Source: Pseudonocardia sp. CNS-004 (lineage in GTDB: Bacteria > Actinomycetota > Actinomycetes > Mycobacteriales > Pseudonocardiaceae). Taken from it: a stretch of DNA of 64,000 bases. Below the pieces are notes generated by a model. The model saw only the letters and a program-made list of their open reading frames with translations. It was not told where the DNA came from and did no database searches. Made by a program: the position numbers and the translations under genes. Below are positions 29,477 to 37,994 of the stretch, in pieces; positions within the stretch are counted from its first letter, which is position 1, and each line of letters opens with the position of its first letter. The stretch is taken from positions 81,725-145,724 of the forward strand of contig MKJV01000066.1 in NCBI GenBank assembly GCA_001942185.1, given 5' to 3'.

Positions 29477-30312
29477 TCAGGGGCGGGCGGCCCAGACGGT
29501 GCGGTCGATGCGGACCACGAGGTCGTCCCGGCGCATGACGTTGCGCGGGCCGTCGGCGTCGGTCAGCTCGTCGAGGGCGGCGAGGTCGTCGGCGGCGAGA
29601 TCATCGGCGAGCGCGCCGCGCAGCCGCTGCAGGACGAGCAGTGCGTAACGGCCGACCGCCTCGGAGTGCGGTCGCTCGTCATCGACCGTGATCGAGCGCC
29701 TGCCCTCGACGGTGTAGCCGGCGGCGGCGAGCGTGACACCCCAGTCGGCGCCCCGGTGGGGCAGGTGTTCCGCGAACCGACGGTCCGCTGCGACGTGGCA
29801 GCGGACCTCGAGTCCCGGCCGGTTCGCCGGAGCGTCGTCGGGGAGGAAGCGGGGGACGCCGGCGAGCTCGACGACGGCCAGCAGCCCGCCGGGAGCCAGG
29901 ATCCGGCGGATCTCGCGCAGTGCGTGCCCGGGGTCGGCCATGTGGTGCAGCGACGCGGACGCCACACCAGGTCGGGGGTGCCGAGGTCGGGCCAGGCGTC
30001 GTCGAGGTCGGCCTGCACGGTCTCCACCCGGCCCTGTACCCCGGCCTCGCACGCCTTCTGCCCCAGCCGGCGCAGGTGCTCGACCGAGGAGTCGACGGCG
30101 ATCACGTGGGCGTCGGGAAACCGGTCGAGCAACGCGAAGGTTCCCGCGCCGGTGCCGGCGCCGAGGTCCACGATCCGGCGGGGAGCCGTGGGCACGGGTA
30201 GCCACGCGGTGATGGACGCGAGCTGCTGCGCGAACACCTCGGCGTCCAGGTCGAGGATCTCCGCCTGCCCGTCGTGAGCGTTGTGGTGGTGTGCGTGTTC
30301 GGTGGATGCCAT
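29477..30312 (-). CDS. class I SAM-dependent methyltransferase, frameshifted
   Basis: About 277 residues. His-rich start (MASTEHAHHHN), SAM motif I VDLGAGTGAGTFALL near 52, acidic motif II VIAVDSS, then after a frame change near 29960 SLHHMADPGHALREIRRILAPGGLLAVVE. The end (DGPRNVMRRDDLVVR) is typical of small-molecule methyltransferases. Upstream lie two tandem CTTGCC-N5-GGCAAG-like sites and the XRE-cupin regulator, which probably controls it. Confidence 0.85.
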
Positions 30313-30332
30313 GAGCGCGACGATATGCCGCT

Positions 30333-30370
30333 CTTGCCTGGAAGGCATCAGACCTTGCCGCAATGGCAAG
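30333..30370. promoter_or_regulatory. two tandem operator-like dyads
   Basis: 30354-30370 is CTTGCC, 5 nt, GGCAAG (perfect arms). 30333-30349 is CTTGCC, 5 nt, GGCATC (imperfect copy). Centres are 21 bp apart, two helical turns, immediately upstream of the methyltransferase start (30312) and below the XRE-cupin regulator gene. Confidence 0.6.
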
Positions 30371-30406
30371 AGATTGGACGATGGTGCCGCACCGGGCGCA
30401 GGCAGG

Positions 30407-31006
30407 TCAGCGCGGCGAGCCGCCGCGGTCTTCGCTCTCCAGGTCCTGGCGGTGTCCGCGGCGGGCGTCGCGGTCGAAGATGCCCAACAGCTCGGTCGGG
30501 CCACCGGCGGAGCCGATCGCGTGCGGGAGCATCGTGGGGAACTCGGCCGCCTGGTTGGTCTCGACCCGGAAGCGCCGGTTGCCCAGCAGCAGGATCGCCG
30601 TCCCGGACAGGACGACGAGCCATTCGCGGCCGGGGTGTGCGCGCAGGTGCGCCGGGTTGTCGGGCGGCGGATCGGTCATCCGCCTGCGCACGACGGTCAT
30701 ACCCGGGTCGGCCTTGATGGACCAACGCCGCTGCTCGTGCGCGCCGTCGATCATCGGGTTGGACACGACGTCGTCGCTGGCCGTCTCGACGAGCTGGTCC
30801 AGCGAGGTGTCCAGCGCCCGGGCGATGGTGACGAGCTGGTCGAGCGCCAGGCGTCGCCTGCCGTTCTCGATCCGGCTCAACGACGACTGGCTGATCTTCG
30901 CCCGGGACGCCAACTCGTCCAGCGACCAGCCCTGAGCGACCCTCAGCGCGCGGATCCGGCTGCGCACCAGAGCGTCCAGGTCATCGTCTTCTTGCACCAT
31001 TGACAT
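30407..31006 (-). CDS. XRE family regulator with C-terminal cupin sensor
   Basis: About 200 residues. HTH in residues 15-70 (LDELASRAKISQSSLSRIENG), then a cupin domain (HPGREWLVVLSGTAILLLG, FPTMLPHAIGSAGG). Start ATG 31006 (MSMVQEDDD) or ATG 31000; neither has a clear ribosome site, so the message may be near-leaderless. Same strand and 95 bp upstream of the methyltransferase, which is its likely target through the dyads at 30333-30370. Confidence 0.88.
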   Translation of the reverse strand: MSMVQEDDDLDALVRSRIRALRVAQGWSLDELASRAKISQSSLSRIENGRRRLALDQLVTIARALDTSLDQLVETASDDVVSNPMIDGAHEQRRWSIKADPGMTVVRRRMTDPPPDNPAHLRAHPGREWLVVLSGTAILLLGNRRFRVETNQAAEFPTMLPHAIGSAGGPTELLGIFDRDARRGHRQDLESEDRGGSPR

Positions 31007-31065
31007 AGGAGTATGCCAAATGAGCAGCCCGTGGACAGGAGATCGTCCCGCAGGGCCCGGACCGG

Positions 31066-32015
31066 TCAGGCCGCGAGCGAGGCCGCCCACCGCGTGAAGA
31101 TCTCCGCGTACCGGGGCGGGTCGAACTGGTGCATCACGTGCACCGCGTCCGGCAGCGACTCGTAGTCGACCTTCACCCCTGCCGACTCCATCAGGGACCT
31201 GGCCCGGGCGGCCTGTTCGTCGGAGATCGCCCCGACGAGGTGGCCGGTGTCCGGTCGACGCCGCGCATGTGGTGGGTGAGCAGCACCGGCGTCTTGACCT
31301 GGGCCAGCATGCGCTCGTGCGGGCAGTTCAGCGCGACCGTGCCCTCCCAGAAGGCCCGCGCCCATTCCGGGTCGTACTCCTTCATGTTCTGCGGGATCTC
31401 GTCGGCCGCGAAGTTCCGGGCCATCTGCGACGACGATGCGGCGACCGCGCGGCGGTAGCCCTCCCAGTCGCCGACGGACCACTGGTCACCGAGGTAGGTG
31501 TGGAAGAGCTCGAAGATGGGGCCCGCCGCCTGGCGGATCGAGTGGCCGATCGCGGGAACGAGCTCGGACGAGAACAACGGGGCGTCCTCGCACAGCACAC
31601 CCCGGACCTGCCCGGGCATGGCGTACGCCGACAGCCACGCCGCGAGAACACCGCCGGACGAGTTGCCCGCGACGAGTGCGGGGCGCCGCACCACGGTGGC
31701 GAGGAACCGGACCAGGTCGTTGCCGAAGTTGTCGAGGCTGTACCTCTTCGGCGTCCAGCTGCTGCGGCCCTGCCCTCGCAGGTCGACGGCGTAGACGTGG
31801 AAGTCCTCGGCGAGCAGGCCCATCGCCTCCTCGTAGCTCCACCACGATCCGGTCTGCTCGGGGATCAGCAAGACGGCGGGCGTGTCCGGGTCACCGGCCT
31901 CGGCGTAGTTCATCGTGATCTCACCGAGGTCGACCTGCTGCTCGGGATGGGCGTGCGGGACGTAGACGTCACGCGGGGCGGGGTCAGCGGACACTGCAGT
32001 CTCCTTCATGGTCAT
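31066..32015 (-). CDS. alpha/beta-fold hydrolase, frameshifted
   Basis: About 315 residues. Oxyanion region LLIPEQTGSWWSYE, DLRGQGRSSW, nucleophile elbow GNSSGG near 120, and after a frame change near 31250 the histidine segment PDAVHVMHQFDPPRYAE. ATG 32015 is listed; ATG 32009 is equally possible. Divergent from an IclR gene 51 bp away that is its probable regulator. Substrate unknown. Confidence 0.85.
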
Positions 32016-32066
32016 CGACGTAGCTAGTCTTCGGCTCGTGACCAGGGGATCGCACCGGCAGTTCCG

Positions 32067-32834
32067 ATGAGCGGCACGCGGGTACCGAGCCGACGCTCCG
32101 GGCGGCCGCAGCACGGCGAGCCGATCCTGGAGCGGGCGTTCCGGATCCTGGGCGCCTTCGACGACGCATGCGAGGGCCTCCCCCTCCACGCGATCGCGGC
32201 GCGGGCGGGTCTCCCCAAGAGCACCGCGTCGCGGATCGCGGCCCAGCTCGTGGACGTGGGCGCACTGGAGCGCCACGACAACGGCGATTTCGTCGTCGGC
32301 CTGCAACTGCTCGAGGTCGCTTCGCTGGCTCCCCGCGGCCACGGACTTCGCGCCGCGGCGCTCCCGTTCATGCAGGATCTGCACCAGGTCACCCGCCAGC
32401 ACATCCTCCTCGCCGTACGCGACGGCGAGGAGGCCGTGCTCGTCGAGCGCCTGTCGGCCCGAGACGCCGCCGCGGTCGACTACCGGGTCGGCGGCCGGCT
32501 GCCCCTCACCCGGACCGGCATCGGCATCGCCCTGCTCGCCCACGCCCCCGACCAGGTGCGGGACGGTGCACTGGCCGGCGCGGCCGACGAAAGCACCCTC
32601 CGCCGGCTCATGGCCACGGTCCGCCGGGATGGCGTCTGCGCCGTGACGGTCCCCAACCCGCTCCGTACCGGGCCTCCCACGATGTCGACGGTCGCCGCCC
32701 CCATCCTCAGCCGCCGCGGCGACGCGGTCGGTGCGCTGTCACTGGTCGCACCCGACGACGGCGAGCCTCAGGTCGCCGCGAGGGTTGCGCTCCGAACGGC
32801 GAGCCTGGCCATCGCTCGCTCCATGGGGATCTGA
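32067..32834 (+). CDS. IclR family transcriptional regulator
   Basis: A 255-residue regulator with winged HTH (LHAIAARAGLPKSTASRIAAQL) followed by the IclR effector domain (LLAVRDGEEAVLVERLS, LPLTRTGIGIALLAHAP). The end after ALSLVAPDDGE is short for the family but ends normally. It faces away from the hydrolase gene at 31066-32015 and likely controls that divergent promoter. Confidence 0.88.
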   Translation: MSGTRVPSRRSGRPQHGEPILERAFRILGAFDDACEGLPLHAIAARAGLPKSTASRIAAQLVDVGALERHDNGDFVVGLQLLEVASLAPRGHGLRAAALPFMQDLHQVTRQHILLAVRDGEEAVLVERLSARDAAAVDYRVGGRLPLTRTGIGIALLAHAPDQVRDGALAGAADESTLRRLMATVRRDGVCAVTVPNPLRTGPPTMSTVAAPILSRRGDAVGALSLVAPDDGEPQVAARVALRTASLAIARSMGI

Positions 32835-32856
32835 GCGGCGCAAGCGCCGCGTTCGC

Positions 32857-33627
32857 TCACGACCGGTCGAGGCCGCGCCAGAAGGCGTTGAGCGCACCGG
32901 CCGCGGGACGCGGGTTCTCGATCGGCCACCAGTGCCCGACGTCGGCGAGCTCGGCGATCTCCGCACCCGCGGCCTCGGCCGCAGCACGGTGCTGCGCCAC
33001 GGTGCCGCTGCTGACGCGGACGTCGTTCATCGCGATCAGTGCCAGGCCGGGGCGCTGCCGGGCGTTCGCGATCCCGCGCCCGGCGTCGGCCATCACGGGT
33101 TGCGCCGCAGAGCGGAGCAGGGTCAGCACGGCGCGACCCATCCCGTCGTCGAGGCCGGCGGCGATGCGCTCGGCCACGGGGCCGGTCATCCCGATCCCGG
33201 CGACGACGGCGAGACGCTCGTCGAGGGAGCCGCCGAAGATTTCCTTGACCGACTCCTCCCCCGGCCCCTCCTGCTGCCACACCTGCGCCAGCGCGTGCCA
33301 GACGTAGTCGGGCGCGTAGACGCCGAGGGCGTCGGAGGCCCAGCTGCGGATCAAGTCGGGACGCGTCATCGCCACCTGCACGACGTGGGCGCCTCCCCAG
33401 TCGTGGCCGACCAGGTCGACCGGTCGCTCGAACTGCTCGAGACGGGCGATCAGCCAGTCGCGATAGCCGTCGACGGTGGACTCGAAGTCTTCCGGCGCGG
33501 GCACGCCGAAGCCGGGCGGGGACAGGGTGAAGGCATCGACCCGGCCCAGCTCGGCCAGCAGCGGGCCCCACACGGAGGCGTTCTCCGGGTTGCCGTGGAC
33601 GAGGACCAATGGGACGCGGTGGGACAT
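32857..33627 (-). CDS. alpha/beta hydrolase with aspartate nucleophile (epoxide hydrolase/dehalogenase-like)
   Basis: A 256-residue protein: HGNPENASVWGPLL oxyanion block near residue 11, nucleophile elbow VGHDWGG with Asp instead of Ser, and histidine in ADVGHWWPIENP. An aspartate nucleophile is characteristic of epoxide hydrolases and haloalkane dehalogenases; which one cannot be decided. A perfect 15-bp inverted repeat lies 16 nt upstream of its start, and a TetR gene lies just beyond. Likely a substrate-induced hydrolase under that TetR. Confidence 0.88.
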   Translation of the reverse strand: MSHRVPLVLVHGNPENASVWGPLLAELGRVDAFTLSPPGFGVPAPEDFESTVDGYRDWLIARLEQFERPVDLVGHDWGGAHVVQVAMTRPDLIRSWASDALGVYAPDYVWHALAQVWQQEGPGEESVKEIFGGSLDERLAVVAGIGMTGPVAERIAAGLDDGMGRAVLTLLRSAAQPVMADAGRGIANARQRPGLALIAMNDVRVSSGTVAQHRAAAEAAGAEIAELADVGHWWPIENPRPAAGALNAFWRGLDRS

Positions 33628-33642
33628 GACAACTCCTGATGC

Positions 33643-33676
33643 ATAGTTACTTGCGTGTGTGCACGCAAGTAACTAT
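33643..33676. promoter_or_regulatory. 34-bp perfect inverted repeat, TetR operator
   Basis: Arms 33643-33657 (ATAGTTACTTGCGTG) and 33662-33676 are exact complements around TGTG. It sits between the TetR gene and the hydrolase start at 33627, where it would cover the hydrolase promoter. Confidence 0.75.
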
Positions 33677-33717
33677 AGCGCGAGAGACCCGCGGGTACCA
33701 CTTCACCGGATCGCCGG

Positions 33718-34327
33718 CTAAGGAGTGCCCGAGAACGCCGTCTGCACCATGCGCACGGTCTCGCGGATGACGGCCTGCGGGTCGTCGACGGGAGGCGTGG
33801 CGATGATCTGGAGACCGGTCCCGCGCAGCAGCGCCATGAGCATCACGCCCGCTGCGGCGGGCTCCACATCGGACGAGATCGACCCGTCGGCCACGCCCCG
33901 CCGAACGACGTCGCGGAGGAACCGGCGGAACTCCTCGTCGCGCTGCGCGAACAGCGGCGCAACCACCTCGTCCGCCGCGATCGCCTCCATCCACAACTGC
34001 AGGAACGCCCGGGTGGACGGCGCCCGCCGGGCCACGGTCTGCAGGTAGGACTCCACGATCCCGACGACGTGCTCCAGCCCGTTGCCCGCGTACTCGGGCA
34101 GGTCCATCCGCTGCGCCCGGTCGAGGACCGCCTCGATCAACCGCTCCCGGCTGCCGAACTGGTGGTAGACGATCCCCCCGGCTGTACCCGGCCTCCTGTC
34201 CCACCTGCGCCAGCGTGACCGAGCGCGACCCGGTGCGTGCGATGAGGGCGGTTGCGGCGTCGAGCACCCGGCGCTCGGTCTCGGCCCGGCGCTGCTCCTG
34301 GGTCCGCCGAGCGGAGGTGTCCGTCAT
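33718..34327 (-). CDS. TetR family transcriptional regulator, frameshifted
   Basis: About 203 residues. N-terminal HTH (RVLDAATALIARTGSRSVTLAQVGQEAGYSRG is the first two helices), then after an extra G in a run near 34185 the reading IVYHQFGSRERLIEAVLDRA restores the family. The ligand domain contains LQLWMEAIAADE and MLMALLRGTGLQI. ATG 34327. Located upstream of and on the same strand as the Asp-type hydrolase, with a 34-bp palindrome between them. Confidence 0.87.
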
Positions 34328-34453
34328 CGAGTCGTGGTCTCCGCGCCCGTCGAGTCGTCCGGTCAGCGCGTCGAGTCTACGCAGGTCCCGTCCCCGGCCA
34401 GACCGTCACGGCAGCCCGGTCGGTGCCCTACGCGAGCGCGGCCGGGAACGACC

Positions 34454-35166
34454 TCAGACGGGCTGCCCGATCGGTCGGATCGTCAGCGTGTTGACGTCGA
34501 CGCCTGCCGGCTGGTCGAGGGCGAAGCAGATGGCCCCCGCCACCGGCTCGACCGAGAGCGCGAACGGAGGCGCGCCGTCGCCGGGCCAGAACGGGGTGTC
34601 GACCATGCCCGGGTTGACGAGGGTGACGCCGACACCGCGGGTGGTGGCGTGCAGCCGCAGGTTCTCGGCGAGTCCGGTGACGGCCCACTTGGTGGCCGAG
34701 TAGAGGTTGGCGGGGGCGTTCTTCAGGCCGGCGACGCTGCCGATGAGCACGATGCGCCCGCCGGTGGCCTCGAGGTGGGGCAGCGCAGCCCTGGCCAGCA
34801 GGGCGGGGCCGAGGACGTTGGTGAGGACCATGGGCGGCCAGAGCGTCGGGTCGCCGTCACCGAGGGTCGCGCCGCGGGTGCGCCCGTAGTCGCCGGAGGC
34901 GAAGCCCGCGTTGGCCACGGCGGCGTCCAGGGCGCCGAAGTGGTCCACCGTGCGCGCCACGGCGGACTCGGTGGCCTGCCAGTCGGCCGCGTCGGCGATG
35001 AGGCCGAGGAGCCTGCCGGGGTGCCCGGTCGCGTCGAGGAAGGCCGTCAGCCGGGTTTCGTCCCGGCCGGTCACGGCGACGCGGTGGCCGCGGTCGAGGA
35101 GCATCCGGGCGGTGCGGGCACGATCCCGCTGGTTGCGCCGGTGATCAGAACAGTCTTGTCGGTCAT
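34454..35166 (-). CDS. SDR family oxidoreductase, frameshifted
   Basis: About 238 residues. MTDKTVLITGATSGIG start, frame change near 35120, then TARMLLDRGHRVAVTGRDE, AVANAGFASG, VLIGSVAGLKNAPANLYSATKWA (Ser and YxxxK). ATG 35166 has GAGGGAG upstream. Divergent from a MarR gene with an ATCAAG dyad in the gap, so probably MarR-repressed. Substrate unknown. Confidence 0.86.
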
Positions 35167-35200
35167 CGCGGGGCTCCCTCGTGCTGAACGTCGCAACGTT

Positions 35201-35214
35201 ATCAAGAACTTGAT
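35201..35214. promoter_or_regulatory. ATCAAG-N2-CTTGAT dyad, candidate MarR operator
   Basis: Perfect 6-bp arms with a 2-nt centre, plus a half site ATCAAG at 35220-35225. It lies between the divergent SDR (start 35166) and MarR (start 35280) genes, in a locally AT-rich stretch expected for a promoter. Confidence 0.6.
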
Positions 35215-35279
35215 GAATATCAAGCATCTATTAATGAGCAAAGCACTGGATTCGCGTGAAGTCGCGGTACTGTGCCAAC

Positions 35280-35755
35280 GTGCTCGACGACCAGCCGGAG
35301 ACCGCGACCGACGCCGAGGTCCTCGACCGCGTCGCCGCGCTCCTACGACGCGCCGACCTCGCCCTGCTCGCCGCCAAGGAGCCGCCGCTGCGCGAGATCG
35401 GCGTCTCGGGGTCGCTCTACGCCGTGCTGATGAACCTCCGGGTGGCACCGGGACTCACCGGGGCGGAGCTGGCCCGCGTGGCCGGGGTGACCCCCAGGCG
35501 ATCGGGCCGCTGGTCGCCAAGCTCGTCGACCGCGGCTGGGTCGAACGCCGCACCCATCCCCGCCACCAGAACGTGCAGGAGCTGCACCTCACCGACAGCG
35601 GCCGCACCGAGACCGCCGTCGCCGACCGGATCATGGCCCACCTCGACGACCACCTGCGCCGCTCCCTCGGCGACGACGAGTACCGGCACCTGGCCGACCT
35701 CCTCGGCCGGGTGATCGAGCACCTTCCCGGCTGGACACCACCGGACAACGACTGA
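35280..35755 (+). CDS. MarR family transcriptional regulator, frameshifted
   Basis: About 158 residues: ALLRRADLALLAAKEPPLREIG, winged HTH GAELARVAGVTP, then after a missing C in a run near 35496 QAIGPLVAKLVDRGWVERRTHPRHQNVQ and ELHLTDSGR (wing), ending WTPPDND. Start GTG 35280; GTG 35256 would add 8 residues. Likely represses the divergent SDR and itself. Confidence 0.85.
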
Positions 35756-35789
35756 CGTCCACCACCGCCGACCGCGTCAGGAGACAGCG

Positions 35790-36101
35790 TTGCACTTCCG
35801 GATCACCGCCGAATCCGTCGAGCTCGTCGACCCGCAGGACACCCGGTCCTTCTCGGTGCTCTGCCCCGCGGACCTCGGCGACGACGACCTCCTCACGGTC
35901 GTCGCACGTGCGGAACTCGGCGAGGTCCTGCCCGGCGGCGAACACCTCATGGTCCCGGTGGACACGGTCCGGAGAATGGCCGCCGGCCGTGTCGGCCCCG
36001 ACTGGCCCGACGACCTCTCGGCGATGCTCGACTACGCGGCCGGCAAAGGCTGGACCAGCGCAGACGGCACTCGCATCCGCGCCCACGTCGAACGCCGCTG
36101 A
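35790..36101 (+). CDS. small conserved-looking hypothetical protein
   Basis: 103 residues from TTG 35790, preceded by CAGGAGA. No recognised domain. Acidic and soluble, with the pattern ITAESVELVDPQDTRSFSV, then PADWP-like PDWPDDLSAMLDYAAGKGW and a C-terminal DGTRIRAHVERR. Codon use (G/C at third positions) supports real coding. It follows the MarR gene by 34 bp and may share its transcript. Confidence 0.65.
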   Translation: MHFRITAESVELVDPQDTRSFSVLCPADLGDDDLLTVVARAELGEVLPGGEHLMVPVDTVRRMAAGRVGPDWPDDLSAMLDYAAGKGWTSADGTRIRAHVERR

Positions 36102-36159
36102 CCGCACACGGGTCCATGGCGCCTCCCGCGTGAGACCCGGAACGCCAGGACAGGTCCAT

Positions 36160-36219
36160 GATCGGCGGAGATGGTGCGAGGGCGACAAATTTGCCGCCCC
36201 GGCACCACTCCTGGCGATC
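36160..36219. repeat. 60-bp palindromic repeat, copy R1
   Basis: Dyad-symmetric unit with GATC ends, ATGGTG/CACCACT arms and a GGCGACAAATTTGCCGCC centre. It lies 27 nt beyond the 3' end of rnpB and could act as its terminator or processing hairpin. Same length and layout as four other copies at 36763-36892 and 49073-49203. Confidence 0.8.
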
Positions 36220-36246
36220 ACCACGCCGGGCAGGATCGCCGGTGGG

Positions 36247-36649
36247 GCGGACGAGCTGGCCTGTAAGCCGGATCCTGTTCCCGGGCGCCTCGCGGCGCGC
36301 CGTTCGGCGACCATCCATCTAGGCCCGCCGTCGCCGGCGGCTCGAGCGGTCTACCCGCAGACTCGGACGGGCCGCCCTCGAACGCCTGCGCAGCTCCCGC
36401 GTGCGGGAGCCTTTTGACCTTGCTCCGGGTGGGGTTTACCGAGCCACCCCGGTCACCCGGGGTGCTGGTGGTCTCTTACACCACCGTTTCACCCTTACCC
36501 CGCGCTGGATGCGCGAGGCGGTCTGTTCTCTGTGGCACTTTCCCGCGGGTCGCCCCGGGTTGCCGTTGGCAACCACCCTGCCCTGCGGAGTCCGGACTTT
36601 CCTCGGCGACGGTTGCCCGTCGACGCGGCCGCCCGGCCAGCTCGTCCGC
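36247..36649 (-). ncRNA. rnpB: RNase P RNA (class A)
   Basis: Catalytic RNA of ribonuclease P, which removes tRNA 5' leaders. Read on the minus strand it has the invariant elements: GAGGAAAGTCCGGACTCC near the 5' end, AGGGTGAAACGGTGGTGTAA followed by GAGACCACC in the middle, and ACAGGATCCGGCTTACAGGC near the 3' end. The first 15 nt (GCGGACGAGCTGGCC) and last 15 nt are exact complements, forming helix P1 and fixing the ends to within a few bases. About 403 nt, usual for an actinobacterial A-type RNA. Open frames across it are not genes. Confidence 0.97.
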
Positions 36650-36655
36650 TCCGCA

Positions 36656-36661
36656 AGCCTA
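36656..36661 (-). promoter_or_regulatory. probable -10 element of rnpB
   Basis: TAGGCT on the minus strand, 6 nt upstream of the inferred 5' end of the RNA. A convincing -35 is not visible. Confidence 0.4.
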
Positions 36662-36762
36662 CCCGTGGCACCTCGGCGTCCTCGGATGCGCCCCGCGGGT
36701 ACTGCCGTGCCGTCCGACCAACGGCACCTTCGTCCGCACCGCAGCCCGTTGCGGTCCCAACT

Positions 36763-36892
36763 GATCGCCGGAAGTGGTGTCTCGGCGACAGATCTGTCGC
36801 CCTCGCACCACTTCTGGTGATCCCCCGAGCGAGATCGCCTGGAGTGGTGTGGCCGCGACAGGTCTGTCGCTCTCCCACCACTCGCGGCGATC
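36763..36892. repeat. 60-bp palindromic repeats R2 and R3 in tandem
   Basis: R2 is 36763-36822 and R3 is 36833-36892, separated by 10 bp. Both have GATC ends, AGTGGTG/CACCACT arms and centre GCGACAGATCTGTCGC or a one-base variant. The pair lies 114 nt upstream of the rnpB 5' end. The rest of the 323-bp gap between rnpB and the GlcG/HbpS gene shows nothing else except the rnpB promoter. Confidence 0.85.
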
Positions 36893-36972
36893 ATGTTGCG
36901 CCGGCCGCCGCGGCGGCCTCGGCGTGATCCGTCGGGTGCGCTCGGCCGCTCGCTCCACAACCGGCTGCCGCG

Positions 36973-37374
36973 TCAGGTGAGCGCCGCCACCGCCGCCTCC
37001 GCCACCGACACGTCCTGCTCGACCGATCCCGCGCTCACACCCACGGCGCCGACCAGCTCGCCGTCGCGGTGCACGGGGATCCCGCCACCGAACGCGATCA
37101 TCCCGCCCGCGGTCTGCTCCAGCCCGTAGAGCTCCTGGCCGGGCTGCACCAGCGGGGCCAGTGCCGCGGTGGGCAGGTTCATCAGGATCGCGGTGACGGC
37201 CTTGCGTTGGGAGATGTCGATGCTGGCCCGGATCGCCCTGTCCTGGCGGGCGAACGCGAGCAGGTGCCCACCCGCGTCCACGACCGCGACGTTCATCGGC
37301 ACGCCGATCTCGTCCGCCTTCGCCAGGCCCGCGGCGAGCGCCTTCTGCGCCTCGGCGAGCGTCAGCCCGTTCAT
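36973..37374 (-). CDS. GlcG/HbpS family protein (PduO C-terminal-like)
   Basis: 133 residues from ATG 37374 (GAGGAGG upstream). Family pattern: LTLAEAQKALAAGLAKADEIG, VAVVDAGGHLLAFARQD, SIDISQRKAVTAIL, GGIPVHRDGELVGAVGVSAG. HbpS binds haem, and the same fold forms the C-terminal part of PduO next to the adenosyltransferase domain. It is divergent from the diol dehydratase operon, so a role in handling cobalamin or protecting the radical enzyme is plausible. No adenosyltransferase domain is attached. Confidence 0.88.
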   Translation of the reverse strand: MNGLTLAEAQKALAAGLAKADEIGVPMNVAVVDAGGHLLAFARQDRAIRASIDISQRKAVTAILMNLPTAALAPLVQPGQELYGLEQTAGGMIAFGGGIPVHRDGELVGAVGVSAGSVEQDVSVAEAAVAALT

Positions 37375-37547
37375 GCGCGCTTCCTCCTCGTCGTCGAGTT
37401 CGACCCCAGCCAAGCGGACCGGCCGGGGTCACGACACTGCACGTTCGGGGAGGAGGGCGCCACGCAACGCGCGTGCAACGTCGCCGTGCTCAGGATGGCG
37501 GGCGCCGTACCCGGCACTGACGCCGTGAACGACGGGAGGTGACGCGC

Positions 37548-37994
37548 GTGTCCACCACTCCGCACTCCGGCCCGCCCCTCGGGCCTGCGGACTACCCGCT
37601 CTCCATCCACCGGCCCGACCTGCTGCACACCCCGACCGGAAAGCCGCTGTCCGCGTTGACGATGCAGGCGGTCATCGCGGGCGAGGTCGGGGCGGAGGAC
37701 GTGCGGATCGCCCCGGAGACGCTGCTGCTGCAGGCCGAGCTGGCCGCCTCGGTGCACCGGCGCCAGCTCGCGGCCAACTTCCGCAGGGCCGCCGAGCTCA
37801 CCGCCGTGCCCGACGCGGAGGTGCTCGAGATGTACAACGCGCTGCGCCCGCGGGCGTCGAGCAAGGAACGGCTGCTGGGTATCGCGGAGAACCTCGACAC
37901 GAAGTACGGCGCCGCGACGTGTGCGGCGTTCGTGCGCGAGGCCGCCGAGGTGTACGAGCGCCGCGACCTGCTCGCGCGGGAGGAGGACCGGTGA
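37548..37994 (+). CDS. pduE: propanediol/glycerol dehydratase, small subunit
   Basis: Small subunit of the adenosylcobalamin-dependent diol dehydratase (about 148 residues). Clear family blocks: DYPLSIHRPDLL, RIAPETLLLQAELA, AANFRRAAELTAVPD, EMYNALRPRASSKERL, and CAAFVREAAEVYERRDLL. GTG 37548 with GGGAGG 8 nt upstream is chosen over GTG 37539. The N terminus before DYPL is only about 15 residues and lacks the amphipathic microcompartment-targeting helix of enterobacterial PduE. It is the first gene of the operon, whereas enteric operons place it third. The stop overlaps the large-subunit start (GTGA). Confidence 0.93.
   Translation: MSTTPHSGPPLGPADYPLSIHRPDLLHTPTGKPLSALTMQAVIAGEVGAEDVRIAPETLLLQAELAASVHRRQLAANFRRAAELTAVPDAEVLEMYNALRPRASSKERLLGIAENLDTKYGAATCAAFVREAAEVYERRDLLAREEDR

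Noticed and set aside
36401..36960. Several open frames on both strands across 36.4-36.96 kb
   Set aside because: They lie over the RNase P RNA and the palindromic repeats; no ribosome sites or protein homology, and the RNA elements explain the sequence.
37375..37547. Cobalamin riboswitch before the diol dehydratase operon
   Set aside because: No B12-box or switch-like helices found on either strand of the 173-bp gap.
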